Assembly (NCBI RefSeq): GCF_017303295.1
Contig: NZ_JAFKOK010000001.1
Location: 62,001 to 126,000, forward strand
Reading direction: 5' to 3'
Origin: Rhodobacter sp. NTK016B
Lineage (GTDB): Bacteria > Pseudomonadota > Alphaproteobacteria > Rhodobacterales > Rhodobacteraceae
DNA: 64,000 nt
This document shows positions 50,422 to 60,145 of this stretch, piece after piece. Below the pieces are notes generated by a model. That model made no database searches. It saw only the letters and a list, made by a program, of their open reading frames with translations, and was not told the DNA's origin. A program made the translations under genes and the position numbers. The first letter of the stretch is position 1, and each line of letters starts with the position of its first letter.

Positions 50422-51123
50422 TCAGACGGTGAGCCAGCGGCGCAGATCGGCGTCTTTCTCAACGATGTCGGTCTTGTCCCCTGCCATCACCGCCTCGCCG
50501 CGGTCGAGAACCACGAAGCGATCGGCAAGGGCGCTGGCGAAATCGAAATATTGTTCCACCAGCACCACCGCCATCCCGTATTGATCGCGCAGGTATTCGA
50601 TGGCGCGGCCGATATCCTTGATGATCGACGGCTGGATGCCCTCGGTCGGCTCATCGAGGACCAGAAGACGCGGCTGCATGACCATCGCGCGGCCGATGGC
50701 GAGTTGCTGTTGCTGGCCGCCCGACAGGTCGCCGCCGCGGCGGTTCATCATCTGCAAAAGCACGGGGAAGAGTTCGAACACAGCGTCGGGCGTCTTTCGC
50801 TGGCCGCGCGGCAAGGTGGCGTAGGCGGCTTCGAGATTCTCACGCACGCTGAGCAGCGGGAAAATCTCGCGCCCCTGCGGGACATAGGCGATGCCGCGTT
50901 TGGCGCGTTCGGGCGGCGAGAGCCGGCCTATCGCCTCGCCCTTCCAGGTGATCGTGCCGCCCGAGGCCGGGTGCCGACCGACGATGGCGCGCATGAGCGA
51001 GGTCTTCCCCACTCCGTTGCGCCCGAGCACCGTGGTGATCTGGCCTTCCTCGGCGGTGAGCGAGATCCCCTTGAGCGCCTGCGCGGCGCCGTAATGCAGG
51101 GTCAGATCCTTGATTTCCAGCAT
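50422..51123 (-). CDS. urtE: Urea ABC transporter ATP-binding protein UrtE
   Basis: A 233-residue ABC ATPase of the branched-chain/urea type. Walker A GRNGVGKTSL, ABC signature LSGGQQQQLAIGRAM, Walker B LLVLDEPTEGIQPSI. It follows urtD by 3 bases and ends the urtABCDE operon. Confidence 0.93.
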   Translation of the reverse strand: MLEIKDLTLHYGAAQALKGISLTAEEGQITTVLGRNGVGKTSLMRAIVGRHPASGGTITWKGEAIGRLSPPERAKRGIAYVPQGREIFPLLSVRENLEAAYATLPRGQRKTPDAVFELFPVLLQMMNRRGGDLSGGQQQQLAIGRAMVMQPRLLVLDEPTEGIQPSIIKDIGRAIEYLRDQYGMAVVLVEQYFDFASALADRFVVLDRGEAVMAGDKTDIVEKDADLRRWLTV

Positions 51124-51126
51124 GTC

Positions 51127-51864
51127 TCAGCGCCCCAGATAGACTTCGATGACATCGTCGCGCGCCGACACATGGTCGAGCGAGCCTTCGGCCAGCACCG
51201 AGCCCTGATGCAGCACCGTCACCCGGCAATCCAGCGCACGGACGAAATCCATGTCGTGTTCGACCACGATCACCGTGCGCTGCCCGGCGATGGATTTCAG
51301 CAGCTCGGCGGTTTCCATCGTTTCGGCATCGGTCATCCCCGCCGCCGGTTCGTCGACCAGCAGAAGGTCGGGTTCCTGTGCCAGCAGCATGCCGATTTCC
51401 AGCCATTGCTTCTGGCCGTGGCTGAGATTGGCGGCATCCTCGGCCCGCAGATGGGTCAGGCGGATCTGGTCGAGCAGCGCCGTCACCCGCGCCTCTTCGG
51501 CCTTGCCTGTGCGGTGGAACAGCGTGGCGAAGACCCCGCGCGGGGCTTTCAGGGCCAGACGGATGTTGTCTTCGACCGTATGGGTTTCGAACACCGTGGG
51601 CTTCTGGAATTTCCGCCCGATGCCGAGATTGGCGACCGAGGCCTCGTCCATCCGGGTCAGGTCGGTAGACATGTTCCACAAAACCTCGCCGCCATCGGGA
51701 CGGGTTTTGCCGGTGATGATGTCCATCATCGTCGTCTTGCCCGCACCGTTGGGGCCGATCACCGCCCTGAGTTCGCCCTTGTCCACCGACAGGGTCAGGT
51801 TGTTGATCGCCTTGAAGCCGTCGAAGCTGCGATGCACGCCGTCGAGAAAGAGTTGCGCGCTCAT
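51127..51864 (-). CDS. urtD: Urea ABC transporter ATP-binding protein UrtD
   Basis: A 245-residue ABC ATPase, second nucleotide-binding subunit. Walker A GPNGAGKTTMM, a signature degenerate to LSHGQKQWLEIG as usual for UrtD, and Walker B LLLVDEPAAGMTD. The ATG at 51864 overlaps the urtC stop by 4 bases. Confidence 0.93.
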   Translation of the reverse strand: MSAQLFLDGVHRSFDGFKAINNLTLSVDKGELRAVIGPNGAGKTTMMDIITGKTRPDGGEVLWNMSTDLTRMDEASVANLGIGRKFQKPTVFETHTVEDNIRLALKAPRGVFATLFHRTGKAEEARVTALLDQIRLTHLRAEDAANLSHGQKQWLEIGMLLAQEPDLLLVDEPAAGMTDAETMETAELLKSIAGQRTVIVVEHDMDFVRALDCRVTVLHQGSVLAEGSLDHVSARDDVIEVYLGR

Positions 51865-52970
51865 GCCGGGGTCTCCGTATTGGGATCTGGCGCCGGTTTG
51901 CGGCGCAGCCGTAGCTTCTCGACAAGGCCCAGCAGGCCGTTGGGCATCCACAGCACCACGATGATGAAGAGCGCGCCCAGCGCAAAGAGCCACAGATCGG
52001 GGAAATTGGCGGTGAGCCAGCTTTCGACCGCCACCACGACCAGCGCCCCGATGGCTGCGCCGACCAGCGTGCCGCGTCCGCCCAGCGCCACCCAGACGAC
52101 GATCTCGATGGAATTGGCGGGGGCGAATTCGCCGGGATTGATAATGCCGACCTGCGGCACATAGAGCGCCCCGGCGAGGCCCGCCATCATCGCCGAGACG
52201 GTGAAGACGAAGACCGAGTAGTTCTCGACCCGGTAGCCCATGAAGCGGGTGCGGCTTTCGGCGTCGCGCACGGCCACCAGCACCTTGCCCGCCTTGGACA
52301 CGGTGATCGCCTTGGCGATCAGCAGACAGGCCGCCAGCGCGATGGCCGTCAGCACGAAAAGCGCGATGCGGGTCGAGGGGGCGGACAGCGAAAAGCCCAG
52401 CACGTCGCGGAAATCGGTCAGGCCGTTATTACCGCCAAAGCCCATCTCGTTGCGGAAAAAAGCCAGAAGCAGCGCGAAGGTCAGTGCCTGCGTGATGATC
52501 GACAGATAGACACCGGACACGCGCGAGCGGAAGGCGAACCAGCCAAAGACGAAGGCCAGCGCCCCGGGGACCAGCAGCGCCATCACGGCGGCGAAGGGGA
52601 ACCAGTCGAAGCCGTACCAGAACCATGGCAGTTCGTTCCAACCTAGGAAGACCATGAAATCGGGCAGGTCCGGGTTGGCATAGACGCCGCGCGCGCCGAT
52701 TTCGCGCATCAGGTGCATGCCGATGGCATAGCCCCCCAGCGCGAAGAAGGCGCCGTGGCCCAGCGACAGGATGCCCGCATAGCCCCAGCACAGATCGAGC
52801 GCGACGGCGAGGATCGCGTAGCACAGATACTTGCCCATCAGCGGGATCAGGTAGCTGGGGATCGACAGGGCCGAGCCCTGATCGAGTGTCGAGGCGATGG
52901 GCACCAGTACGGTGACGATGAAGAGCGCGGCCAGAAACAGGCCCATGCGCAGGTCGATGAGTTTGCTCAT
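51861..52970 (-). CDS. urtC: Urea ABC transporter permease UrtC
   Basis: A 369-residue permease of the LivM type with about ten membrane segments. Typical stretches: LCWGYAGILSLGHGAFFALGGYA, RSRVSGVYLSIITQALTFA and GALYVPQVGIINPGEF. It starts 4 bases after the urtB stop and is coupled to urtD. Confidence 0.94.
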   Translation of the reverse strand: MSKLIDLRMGLFLAALFIVTVLVPIASTLDQGSALSIPSYLIPLMGKYLCYAILAVALDLCWGYAGILSLGHGAFFALGGYAIGMHLMREIGARGVYANPDLPDFMVFLGWNELPWFWYGFDWFPFAAVMALLVPGALAFVFGWFAFRSRVSGVYLSIITQALTFALLLAFFRNEMGFGGNNGLTDFRDVLGFSLSAPSTRIALFVLTAIALAACLLIAKAITVSKAGKVLVAVRDAESRTRFMGYRVENYSVFVFTVSAMMAGLAGALYVPQVGIINPGEFAPANSIEIVVWVALGGRGTLVGAAIGALVVVAVESWLTANFPDLWLFALGALFIIVVLWMPNGLLGLVEKLRLRRKPAPDPNTETPA

Positions 52971-52974
52971 GGTG

Positions 52975-54585
52975 TCAGCCCTCGGCGGCGCGGCCGCGTT
53001 GCGGGAACAGACCGCGCGGACGTTTCTGGATGAAGAGAATGATGAAGATCAGGATCAGGATCTTGCCCAGAACGGCGCCAGCCCAGGGTTCGAGGAACTT
53101 GTTGGCCACGCCGAGGCTCATCGCCGCAGCCAGCGTGCCCCAGAGGTTTCCCACCCCGCCGAACACCACGACAAGGAAGCTGTCGATGATGTAGCTCTGC
53201 CCGAGATTGGGCGACACGTTGTCGATCTGGCTCAGCGCCACGCCTGCAAGCCCGGCGATGCCCGCGCCCAGACCGAAGGTCAGCGCGTCGACACGGCCGG
53301 TGCGGATGCCCAGATTGGCGGCCATGGCGCGGTTTTGCGTGACCGCGCGCATCTGCAAGCCCATGGCCGAATAGCGCATCGTCAGAAGCAGGCCGAAGAA
53401 CACGGTAAGCGAGAAGATGACGATCGCCACGCGCGGCCATGTCACCGTCATCTCGCCCAGCTGAAAGGCGCCTGACATCCAGTCGGGGGTGCCGACCTCG
53501 CGGTTGGTGGGGCCGAAGACCGAGCGCACCGCCTGCTGCAGGATCAGGCTGACGCCCCAAGTCGCCAGCAGGGTTTCCAGCGGGCGGCCATAGAGATGGC
53601 GCACGATGCCGCGTTCGATGGCGACACCGACGGCGCCGACGAAGAGAAAGGCGAGCGGTACGGCGATAGCCAGAGACCAGCCGAAATACTCGGGCGCGTG
53701 GGTGCGGATCGTCTCTTGCACCAGAAAGGTCGTATAGGCGCCCAGCATCACCAGCTCGCCATGGGCAAGGTTGATCACGCCCATCACGCCGAAGGTGATC
53801 GCAAGCCCGATCGCGGCCAGCAGCAGCACCGATCCCAGCGACAGGCCGAACCACAGGTTCTGCGCCTGCCCCCACAAGGCCTGACGGCGTTCGGCGGCTT
53901 CGATGGCATCGGCGACGGCGGCGGCCAGCGCGGGATCCTCGGCGGCGCGGTAGGCGTTGAGGGTCGATTGCACGGTCAGTGCCGAGGCGCCCGAGATCAC
54001 CGCAACCGCGTCGAGCTTGGTGTCGGTATCGGCATCCGAGGCAAGGATTGTCGCGGCATGAGCCAGCGTCTGCGCTTCACGGATATAGTCCAGTTCCTCG
54101 GCCTGCATCGCGGCGTCGAGTGCGTCGAGCTGCTCAACGGCGGGGCTGCGCAGGGCAGCTTCGGCGGCGGCGAGACGGCGCGCGGGATCGGGGTCGCGCA
54201 GGGTCATCACGCCCATCGCCGTACGGATCGTCCGGCGCAGGCTGTTGTTGACGCGGATACGCTCAGTCGCGCGGCGGCCCAGCTCGCCCAGATCTTCGCC
54301 GGTCAGCGCATCGGTGCCGGTGGGCGCGCGGCGGGTGCCGCCGACGATGACGATCCGGCCATCGGAATTGCGTTGCTCAAGCTCGCCTTCGAGCAAAGCC
54401 TCGAGCACCGCAAGCGCGCGGGGATCGCCGGTAGCGGCGATCTCGGCCACCACGGCGGCGCGGTCGTCATAGCTGCCAGCGGGCAGCTGGGTGACCAGTT
54501 CTTCAAGGGTTTGGGCAGAGGCTGCGAGGGGCGTGAGCATCGCCAGGCACAGCGCCACGAGACGCAGGAATGGGCGCAAAAGCAT
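52975..54585 (-). CDS. urtB: Urea ABC transporter permease UrtB
   Basis: A 536-residue LivH-type permease with a long N-terminal periplasmic extension (signal peptide residues 1-25, MLLRPFLRLVALCLAMLTPL; Ala/Glu-rich helical region to ~235) typical of UrtB and absent from plain LivH proteins. The membrane domain has GVMGVINLAHGELVMLGAYT and LETLLATWGVSLILQQ. The start at 54585 has GGGGA upstream. A 200-base gap with a terminator-like hairpin separates it from urtA. Confidence 0.94.
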   Translation of the reverse strand: MLLRPFLRLVALCLAMLTPLAASAQTLEELVTQLPAGSYDDRAAVVAEIAATGDPRALAVLEALLEGELEQRNSDGRIVIVGGTRRAPTGTDALTGEDLGELGRRATERIRVNNSLRRTIRTAMGVMTLRDPDPARRLAAAEAALRSPAVEQLDALDAAMQAEELDYIREAQTLAHAATILASDADTDTKLDAVAVISGASALTVQSTLNAYRAAEDPALAAAVADAIEAAERRQALWGQAQNLWFGLSLGSVLLLAAIGLAITFGVMGVINLAHGELVMLGAYTTFLVQETIRTHAPEYFGWSLAIAVPLAFLFVGAVGVAIERGIVRHLYGRPLETLLATWGVSLILQQAVRSVFGPTNREVGTPDWMSGAFQLGEMTVTWPRVAIVIFSLTVFFGLLLTMRYSAMGLQMRAVTQNRAMAANLGIRTGRVDALTFGLGAGIAGLAGVALSQIDNVSPNLGQSYIIDSFLVVVFGGVGNLWGTLAAAMSLGVANKFLEPWAGAVLGKILILIFIILFIQKRPRGLFPQRGRAAEG

Positions 54586-54741
54586 GAAGTCCCCGGAATT
54601 CGGTGCGGCGGCGTGCGATCGGGCGACGGCGCGGGCACCTGGTCTGTCTGGGCCGGGCACCCGGTCCGGGCGCGCCGACACGAAGTCTGGGCGGAGGCGC
54701 CGGGCGGATCATCCGCGCGGCGCGGTTTCGGGCTCTGGGCT

Positions 54742-54776
54742 GAAAAAGCCGGGGAAGGCGCACGAACCTCCCCCGG
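54742..54776 (-). terminator. Intrinsic terminator/attenuator between urtA and urtB
   Basis: On the minus strand CCGGGGGAGG and CCTTCCCCGG pair around an eight-base loop and are followed by CTTTTTC, directly after the urtA stop. It would let urtA be made in excess of the downstream transporter subunits. Confidence 0.75.
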
Positions 54777-54786
54777 TCACAGGGAG

Positions 54787-56064
54787 TTATTCAGCCGCTT
54801 CCGAGCCGCCGCAGGTGCCGGTCTCGGTGTTGAAGTTGCCGCAAGACAGCGGCGCGCGCCAATCCGAGATGAGCGGCGCGGAATCTTCCACGAAGTCCGA
54901 CCATTCATCGCCCAGCACGAGGCCCGAGGTTTCCCACACGACGTCGAACTGGCCGTCATCCTGAATCTCGCCGATCAGCACGGGCTTGGTGATGTGGTGG
55001 TTCGCCCCCATCGAGCTGATGCCGCCCGTCAGGTTCGGAACCGCAACGCCGACCATCGCGTCGATGACGGCGTCCGCATCGGTGGTGCCGGCGGCCTCGA
55101 CGGCGTCGACCCACATGTTGAAGCCGATGTAATGGGCTTCCATCGGGTCGTTGGTCACGCGGCTGTCGTCGCCGATATAGGCGTGCCACGCATCGATGAA
55201 GTCGAGGTTTTCATCGGTATCGACCGACATGAAGTAGTTCCACGCGGCGAGGTGGCCGACCAGCGGGCCGGTATCGATGCCCGCGAGTTCCTCTTCACCC
55301 ACCGAGAAGGCGATGACAGGGATATCCTCGGCCGAGATGCCCTGCGCGGCCAGCTCGTTGTAGAACGGTACGTTGGCGTCGCCGTTGATGGTCGAGACCA
55401 CGGCGGCGGGACGTCCGGTCGAGCCGAAGTCGCGGATTTCCGAAACGATGGTCTGCCAGTCGGAATGGCCGAACGGGGTGTAGTTGATGATGATGTCTTC
55501 CGCCGCCACGCCCTGCGCCATCAGATAGGCTTCGAGGATCTGGTTCGTGGTGCGCGGATAGACGTAGTCGGTGCCCGCGAGGTAGAAACGCTCGACCCCG
55601 TTCTCAAGCAGGTAATCGACGGCGGGGATCGCCTGCTGGTTCGGCGCAGCGCCGGTATAGAAGACGTTGCGCTGCGATTCCTGCCCTTCGTACTGGACCG
55701 GGTAGAACAGGATCGAGTTCAGCTCTTCGAAGACCGGCAGCACGGATTTGCGCGACACCGAGGTCCAGCAGCCGAACACCGCCGCGACGCCGTCACCCTC
55801 GATCAGCTCGCGCGCCAGTTCGGCAAAGCGCGGCCAGTCCGAGGCCGGATCGACGACCACGGCTTCCAGCGGACGGCCCAGCACGCCGCCTTCCTCGTTC
55901 TGTTGCTCGATGAGCATCAACATGACATCGCGCAGCGTGGTTTCCGAAATGGCCATCGTCCCCGACAGCGAATGCAGGATCCCGACGCGGATCGGATCTT
56001 CCTGAGCGGCAGCTCCGGTGGCGACACCCGCGCACAATGCGGTGGTAAGCAGCAACTTTTTCAT
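54787..56064 (-). CDS. urtA: Urea ABC transporter substrate-binding protein UrtA
   Basis: A 425-residue periplasmic binding protein. Signal peptide MKKLLLTTALCAGVATGAAA; mature protein starts near QEDPIRVGILHSLSG. UrtA hallmarks include GTMAISETTLRDVMLMLIEQQN, VFGCWTSVSRKSVLPVFEE, LFYPVQYEGQESQRNVFYTG and GTDYVYPRTTNQI. It is the first gene of urtABCDE. The 367-base region upstream (56065-56431), shared with the divergent SbcD-like gene, has no gene; I see only a small GCCCAA-TCC-TTGGGC hairpin and no clear NtrC or sigma-54 site. Confidence 0.96.
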   Translation of the reverse strand: MKKLLLTTALCAGVATGAAAQEDPIRVGILHSLSGTMAISETTLRDVMLMLIEQQNEEGGVLGRPLEAVVVDPASDWPRFAELARELIEGDGVAAVFGCWTSVSRKSVLPVFEELNSILFYPVQYEGQESQRNVFYTGAAPNQQAIPAVDYLLENGVERFYLAGTDYVYPRTTNQILEAYLMAQGVAAEDIIINYTPFGHSDWQTIVSEIRDFGSTGRPAAVVSTINGDANVPFYNELAAQGISAEDIPVIAFSVGEEELAGIDTGPLVGHLAAWNYFMSVDTDENLDFIDAWHAYIGDDSRVTNDPMEAHYIGFNMWVDAVEAAGTTDADAVIDAMVGVAVPNLTGGISSMGANHHITKPVLIGEIQDDGQFDVVWETSGLVLGDEWSDFVEDSAPLISDWRAPLSCGNFNTETGTCGGSEAAE

Positions 56065-56431
56065 AAGTCCCCAGTCCTGTTGTGTTTTTTACCATTGTTG
56101 CCCGTTTGCGGCCGACGGCCTGCCCGGGACGAATACGTTGGCCGGACGGCGCACCGCCCTGCGCAACGCTAGGGTCCGGTGCGGTCGGATGAGGCGAAAT
56201 TACGGTCGCTTTCGGCACCCGAAGCCGGGTTTGCCCAATCCTTGGGCGGCGCAGGCCTTACGTCGCGGCAATTCTGGGCGCGCAAACCATGCTGTGACGC
56301 GGAATTGTTCGACCTGACGCATTGATGTCTTGCAGAATCATGTTCACCCGCGCCGCGCCGACCTTGCCGCCGGGCGCGATTTCCCCCACCGTGCGGCCAG
56401 ATCCAGACAACGCCCGGATGTGCCGCGATTC

Positions 56432-57559
56432 ATGGCCGACGCCTTTACCTTCCTTCACTCAGCCGACCTGCATCTGGGCCGACGCTTCGGCAATCTGCCC
56501 GAGGATCTGCGCGGGCGCCTGATCGAGGCCCGCCACCAGATCATCGCCCGTCTTGCGCAGGCGGCGCGCGATCACGGCGCGGGCCACATCCTGCTGGCGG
56601 GCGACACGTTCGACACCGAAACACCGGCGGAAACGACGCTCAGGCAGGCGCTGCATCAGGTGGCCGACGATCCGGCGCTGACATGGTGGCTGTTGCCCGG
56701 GAACCACGATTCCCTCGGGGCCGAGGCGCTTTGGGACTCGCTGGCACGGCAGGCGCCGGACAATCTGCGGCTGCTGACGCGCGAGGCGCCCGAGGCGATC
56801 GCGCCCGGAGTCACGCTGCTGCCCGCGCCGCTGCCCCGCCGCCATGCCGGGCGCGACCTGACCGCATGGATGGCCGATGCCGCGACGCCCGAGGGCGATC
56901 TGCGGCTGGGTCTGGCGCATGGCGGCATCCAGAGCTTTTCCGAAGATACCCGCGACGAGGGCATCATCCCGCCCGATCGCGCGCAAAGTGCGGGCCTTGC
57001 CTATCTGGCCCTTGGTGACTGGCACGGGCAGAAACAGGTCGGCCCCCGCACCGCCTATAGCGGCACCCCGGAATTCGAGGAATTCCGCCATACCGGCCGC
57101 GGCGCCTGTCTGGTCGTCACGCTGACGGGCGACGCGCCGGTACTGAAGCCGGTCGAGACGGGTGCGTTCCACTGGGCCGAGGCCCCGCTCGATCTGGTGC
57201 CGGGACAGGATGCGCCCGCGGCTCTGGACGCGCTGCTGCCACCACCGGGCGCCGCGCGGCGCGATCACCTGTTGCGCATCGCCGCGCGTGGCCGGGCGAC
57301 CTTGGAGACCCAGCAGGCCCTGCGCTCCGCCGCGCGTCAGGCCGAACCCGATTTTGCGCATTTCCGGCTGGATACCGCGATGCTGGATACCGAGATTACC
57401 GAGGCCGATCTCGACCAGCTCGACCATGGCGGCGCGCTCAGGGCCGCAGCCGACCGGTTGGCCGGGCAAGCCAGCGACACCGCGCTGGCCGAAGCCGAGC
57501 GGCGGATCGCGTCGGGGGCGCTCAACCGGCTCTATTCCTATCTGGCGGACGAGACATGA
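56432..57559 (+). CDS. SbcD/YhaO-like metallophosphoesterase (DNA repair)
   Basis: A 375-residue calcineurin-type nuclease subunit. Metal-binding motifs are in order: FLHSADLHLGRRFG (DxH), LLAGDTFDTE (GDxxD-like), LLPGNHDSL (GNHD), LAHGGIQSF and ALGDWHGQKQ (GHxH-like, here GDWH). The length and the directly coupled ATPase fit SbcCD or the YhaO/YhaN pair. The start at 56432 is chosen because homology begins there. The stop overlaps the next start by 4 bases. Confidence 0.88.
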   Translation: MADAFTFLHSADLHLGRRFGNLPEDLRGRLIEARHQIIARLAQAARDHGAGHILLAGDTFDTETPAETTLRQALHQVADDPALTWWLLPGNHDSLGAEALWDSLARQAPDNLRLLTREAPEAIAPGVTLLPAPLPRRHAGRDLTAWMADAATPEGDLRLGLAHGGIQSFSEDTRDEGIIPPDRAQSAGLAYLALGDWHGQKQVGPRTAYSGTPEFEEFRHTGRGACLVVTLTGDAPVLKPVETGAFHWAEAPLDLVPGQDAPAALDALLPPPGAARRDHLLRIAARGRATLETQQALRSAARQAEPDFAHFRLDTAMLDTEITEADLDQLDHGGALRAAADRLAGQASDTALAEAERRIASGALNRLYSYLADET

Positions 57560-60141
57560 AGATCCGCGCGGTCACACTCAACGATGTGCGCCAGTTCAGC
57601 CGCCCGGTGCGAGTGAGCGGCATCGGCGACGGCGTCAACGTGCTGTCGGCGCCCAATGAAACCGGCAAATCCACGCTGTTCGACGCGATCCAATACGCGC
57701 TGTTCGTCAAGCATACCTCCAAACCCAGTGCGAACAAATTCACCCTGACCCCAAATATCGGCGGCAATCCCGAAGTGACGCTGGAAATCGAGCAGGACGG
57801 CGCGCGGCTGGAGATCCGCAAGCGCTGGGGTCGGCAGGCCCATGCCGAGGTCTGGCGCAACGGCGCGCTGGTGGCCAAGGCCGACGAGGCCGAAGCGATG
57901 ATCGCCGCCCTGACCACGCCACCGGAAAAGGGCGGGCCGACGGGTTTGCTGTGGGTGCGGCAGGGGCTGACCGAATTCGCCGAAAAAGACGCGCTGGAGA
58001 AATCCTCGCGCGCCAATCTGTTGTCTTCGGTAACCGACGAGATCGAGACGATGACCGGCGGCAAGCGGATGGACCGGGCGCTGGCGCGCGCGCGCGAAGA
58101 CCGCGACCGGCTGGTGACAACGCGCGGAGCCAAGGCAGGCGGACCGCTGGACGCGGCCGAGAAGGACGTCACGGCGCTGTCGTCGGAAGCCGAAGAGCTG
58201 TCCGCGCGCGCCGCAAGGCTGCGCGAGGCGCTGGAGACGCGGCGGGTCAAGCGCCGCTCGCTTGGCGCGCTGACCGAGCCGGACGAGGTCGCGCTGCGCA
58301 GCACCCGGTTGCAACAGGCGCAGGCCGCGTTCGACGCCGCCGACCGCCACGCCGCACAATTGCAGATGACCGAGCAGCGCTTGCAGAACGCGGCGCTGAC
58401 CCATCGGACGCTCGACGACCAGCGCACCAGCCGCGACCGGACCCAAGCGCAGGTCGCGCAACTGGCCCGCGCGCTGGACGACGCCACCCAGCGGGCCGAA
58501 TCCGCGCAGGCCAAGGCCGACGAAACCGAGGCCGCGCTGACCAAGGCGGGCGACGCGGAACAGGCCGCCCGTGCGGCCCTGCAACAGGCCGAGGCGCAAG
58601 TTCAGGTCGCGCAGGACACACTGATCTGGCAGGAAAACGACAAGCGCCGCGCCGCGTTGCAGGCGGATCTGGCGCAGGCCGAGGCGCTTGCAAAGACCCT
58701 GCCCGACCTGCGCAAGGCGGCGGAAACCGGCCCCGATGCGGCGCAGCTCGATGCGATCGACAAGGCTGCGCGCGAGCTGGCCGTGGCGCAGGATCTGGCC
58801 GAGGCCGCGGCGCCGCGCATCGCTTTCGACGCCGAACCCGGCGCGCCCGATTTGCATCTCGACGGCACGCCGCTGGGGCGCGAGCCGCGCAGCGTGGCGC
58901 GCGACAGCACGCTCGATCTGCCGGGGCTGGGACGGCTCAGGATCCTGCCCGCCTCGGGCGATCTGGACACGCGGGCGGCGCGGGCGCGCGACGCGCTGGC
59001 CTCGGCTCTGACGCGCGCGGGCGCAACCGCGGCCGACGGCGCGCGGGCAGCGGCGCGCGCACGGATCGAGGCCGGGCAATCGCTGCGCGCCGCGACCGAA
59101 GACCTGCGCCGCCTCGCCCCGGAGGGGATCGACGCGCTCAGAGCCGAGATCGCGCGCCTTGCCCCCACCGGCAACACGCCGACCGATGCCCCGTCTCTGC
59201 CCGACGCGCAAACCGCGCGCGAGACGGCGCGCAAGGCCGAGGCCGACGCGCAGATCGTCACCTCGGGCGCACGGACCGTACGCGACCATGCGCGCGAGGC
59301 CGCGATTGGCGCGCGGCATGATCGCGACGCGCTGGCCCGGCGGCTTGAGGAAGCGCGCGCGCATCTGGCCGGGCTGCCTGACAGCGCCGGTATGGCCGAA
59401 GCGCTGGCGGCCGCGCAGACCGAGTTGACCGAGGCGGAGAGCGCCCGCGACGCGCTGCGCGCGGCGGCGCCCGACCTGGACGCAAGCCGCGCCGCGCTGA
59501 CCCGCGCGCAATCGGTCATGCGCGGCGCCGAGGACGAAGCGAACGCGTTGCAGCGCGACCTTGCCGCGCTCGATGCCACCGTGGCCACGCTGTCGGGCGA
59601 AGGGATCGAAGAAACGCTGGCCGACACGCAGTTGCGGCTGGCCCGGGCCGAGCGACGGCGCGACGCGCTGCGCCACGAGGTTGACGTGCTGAACGCGCTG
59701 ATCGAGGCGCTGGAAGCGGCGCAATCTTCGGCCCGCGACCGGTATTTCGAGCCGGTTCTGGCCGAACTCAGGCCGATGCTGCGCCTTCTGTGGCCCGGCG
59801 CCGAGCTGCGCTTCGACGGCGACAGTTTGCTGCCGGTCGAGCTGATCCGGGACGGCCACACCGAGGCCATCGGCACGCTGTCGGGCGGCACGCGCGAGCA
59901 GATTTCGCTGCTGGTACGGCTGGCCTTTGCGCGGCTTCTGGCGCGGCAGGGTCAGCACGCGCCGGTGATTCTGGACGATGCTCTGGTCTTCACCGATGAC
60001 GAGCGGATGGAGGCGATGTTCGACGCCCTGCACGCGCAGTCGGGCGACCTGCAGATCCTTGTGCTGAGCTGCCGCAACCGCGCGCTGCGGCAACTGGGCG
60101 GCACCAAGCTGGCTTTCGAAGACCTGCCAAACCCCGGCTAA
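57556..60141 (+). CDS. SbcC/YhaN-like coiled-coil ATPase
   Basis: An 861-residue SMC/Rad50-like ATPase. Walker A is APNETGKSTLFDA (A-x4-GKS), typical of YhaN; a Q-loop-like LLWVRQGLTEF follows at ~135. Two long Ala/Glu/Arg coiled-coil regions (about 190-410 and 500-740) flank a middle domain. The C-terminus has LSGGTREQISLLVRLAFA and Walker B PVILDDALVFTD. No zinc-hook CxxC is visible in the coil apex, unlike classical SbcC. Coupled by a 4-base overlap to the nuclease subunit; presumed role is DNA end processing or repair. Confidence 0.85.
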   Translation: MKIRAVTLNDVRQFSRPVRVSGIGDGVNVLSAPNETGKSTLFDAIQYALFVKHTSKPSANKFTLTPNIGGNPEVTLEIEQDGARLEIRKRWGRQAHAEVWRNGALVAKADEAEAMIAALTTPPEKGGPTGLLWVRQGLTEFAEKDALEKSSRANLLSSVTDEIETMTGGKRMDRALARAREDRDRLVTTRGAKAGGPLDAAEKDVTALSSEAEELSARAARLREALETRRVKRRSLGALTEPDEVALRSTRLQQAQAAFDAADRHAAQLQMTEQRLQNAALTHRTLDDQRTSRDRTQAQVAQLARALDDATQRAESAQAKADETEAALTKAGDAEQAARAALQQAEAQVQVAQDTLIWQENDKRRAALQADLAQAEALAKTLPDLRKAAETGPDAAQLDAIDKAARELAVAQDLAEAAAPRIAFDAEPGAPDLHLDGTPLGREPRSVARDSTLDLPGLGRLRILPASGDLDTRAARARDALASALTRAGATAADGARAAARARIEAGQSLRAATEDLRRLAPEGIDALRAEIARLAPTGNTPTDAPSLPDAQTARETARKAEADAQIVTSGARTVRDHAREAAIGARHDRDALARRLEEARAHLAGLPDSAGMAEALAAAQTELTEAESARDALRAAAPDLDASRAALTRAQSVMRGAEDEANALQRDLAALDATVATLSGEGIEETLADTQLRLARAERRRDALRHEVDVLNALIEALEAAQSSARDRYFEPVLAELRPMLRLLWPGAELRFDGDSLLPVELIRDGHTEAIGTLSGGTREQISLLVRLAFARLLARQGQHAPVILDDALVFTDDERMEAMFDALHAQSGDLQILVLSCRNRALRQLGGTKLAFEDLPNPG

Positions 60142-60145
60142 ACCC

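Noticed and set aside
56065-56431. Sigma-54/NtrC control region for urt genes
   Set aside because: Expected for a nitrogen-regulated transporter, but I could not find a convincing TGGCAC-N5-TTGC or NtrC dyad in this gap.
56432-60141. Two-gene nuclease/ATPase pair as an antiphage defence system
   Set aside because: Motifs and gene order fit SbcD/SbcC or YhaO/YhaN repair proteins, and no other defence genes are nearby.
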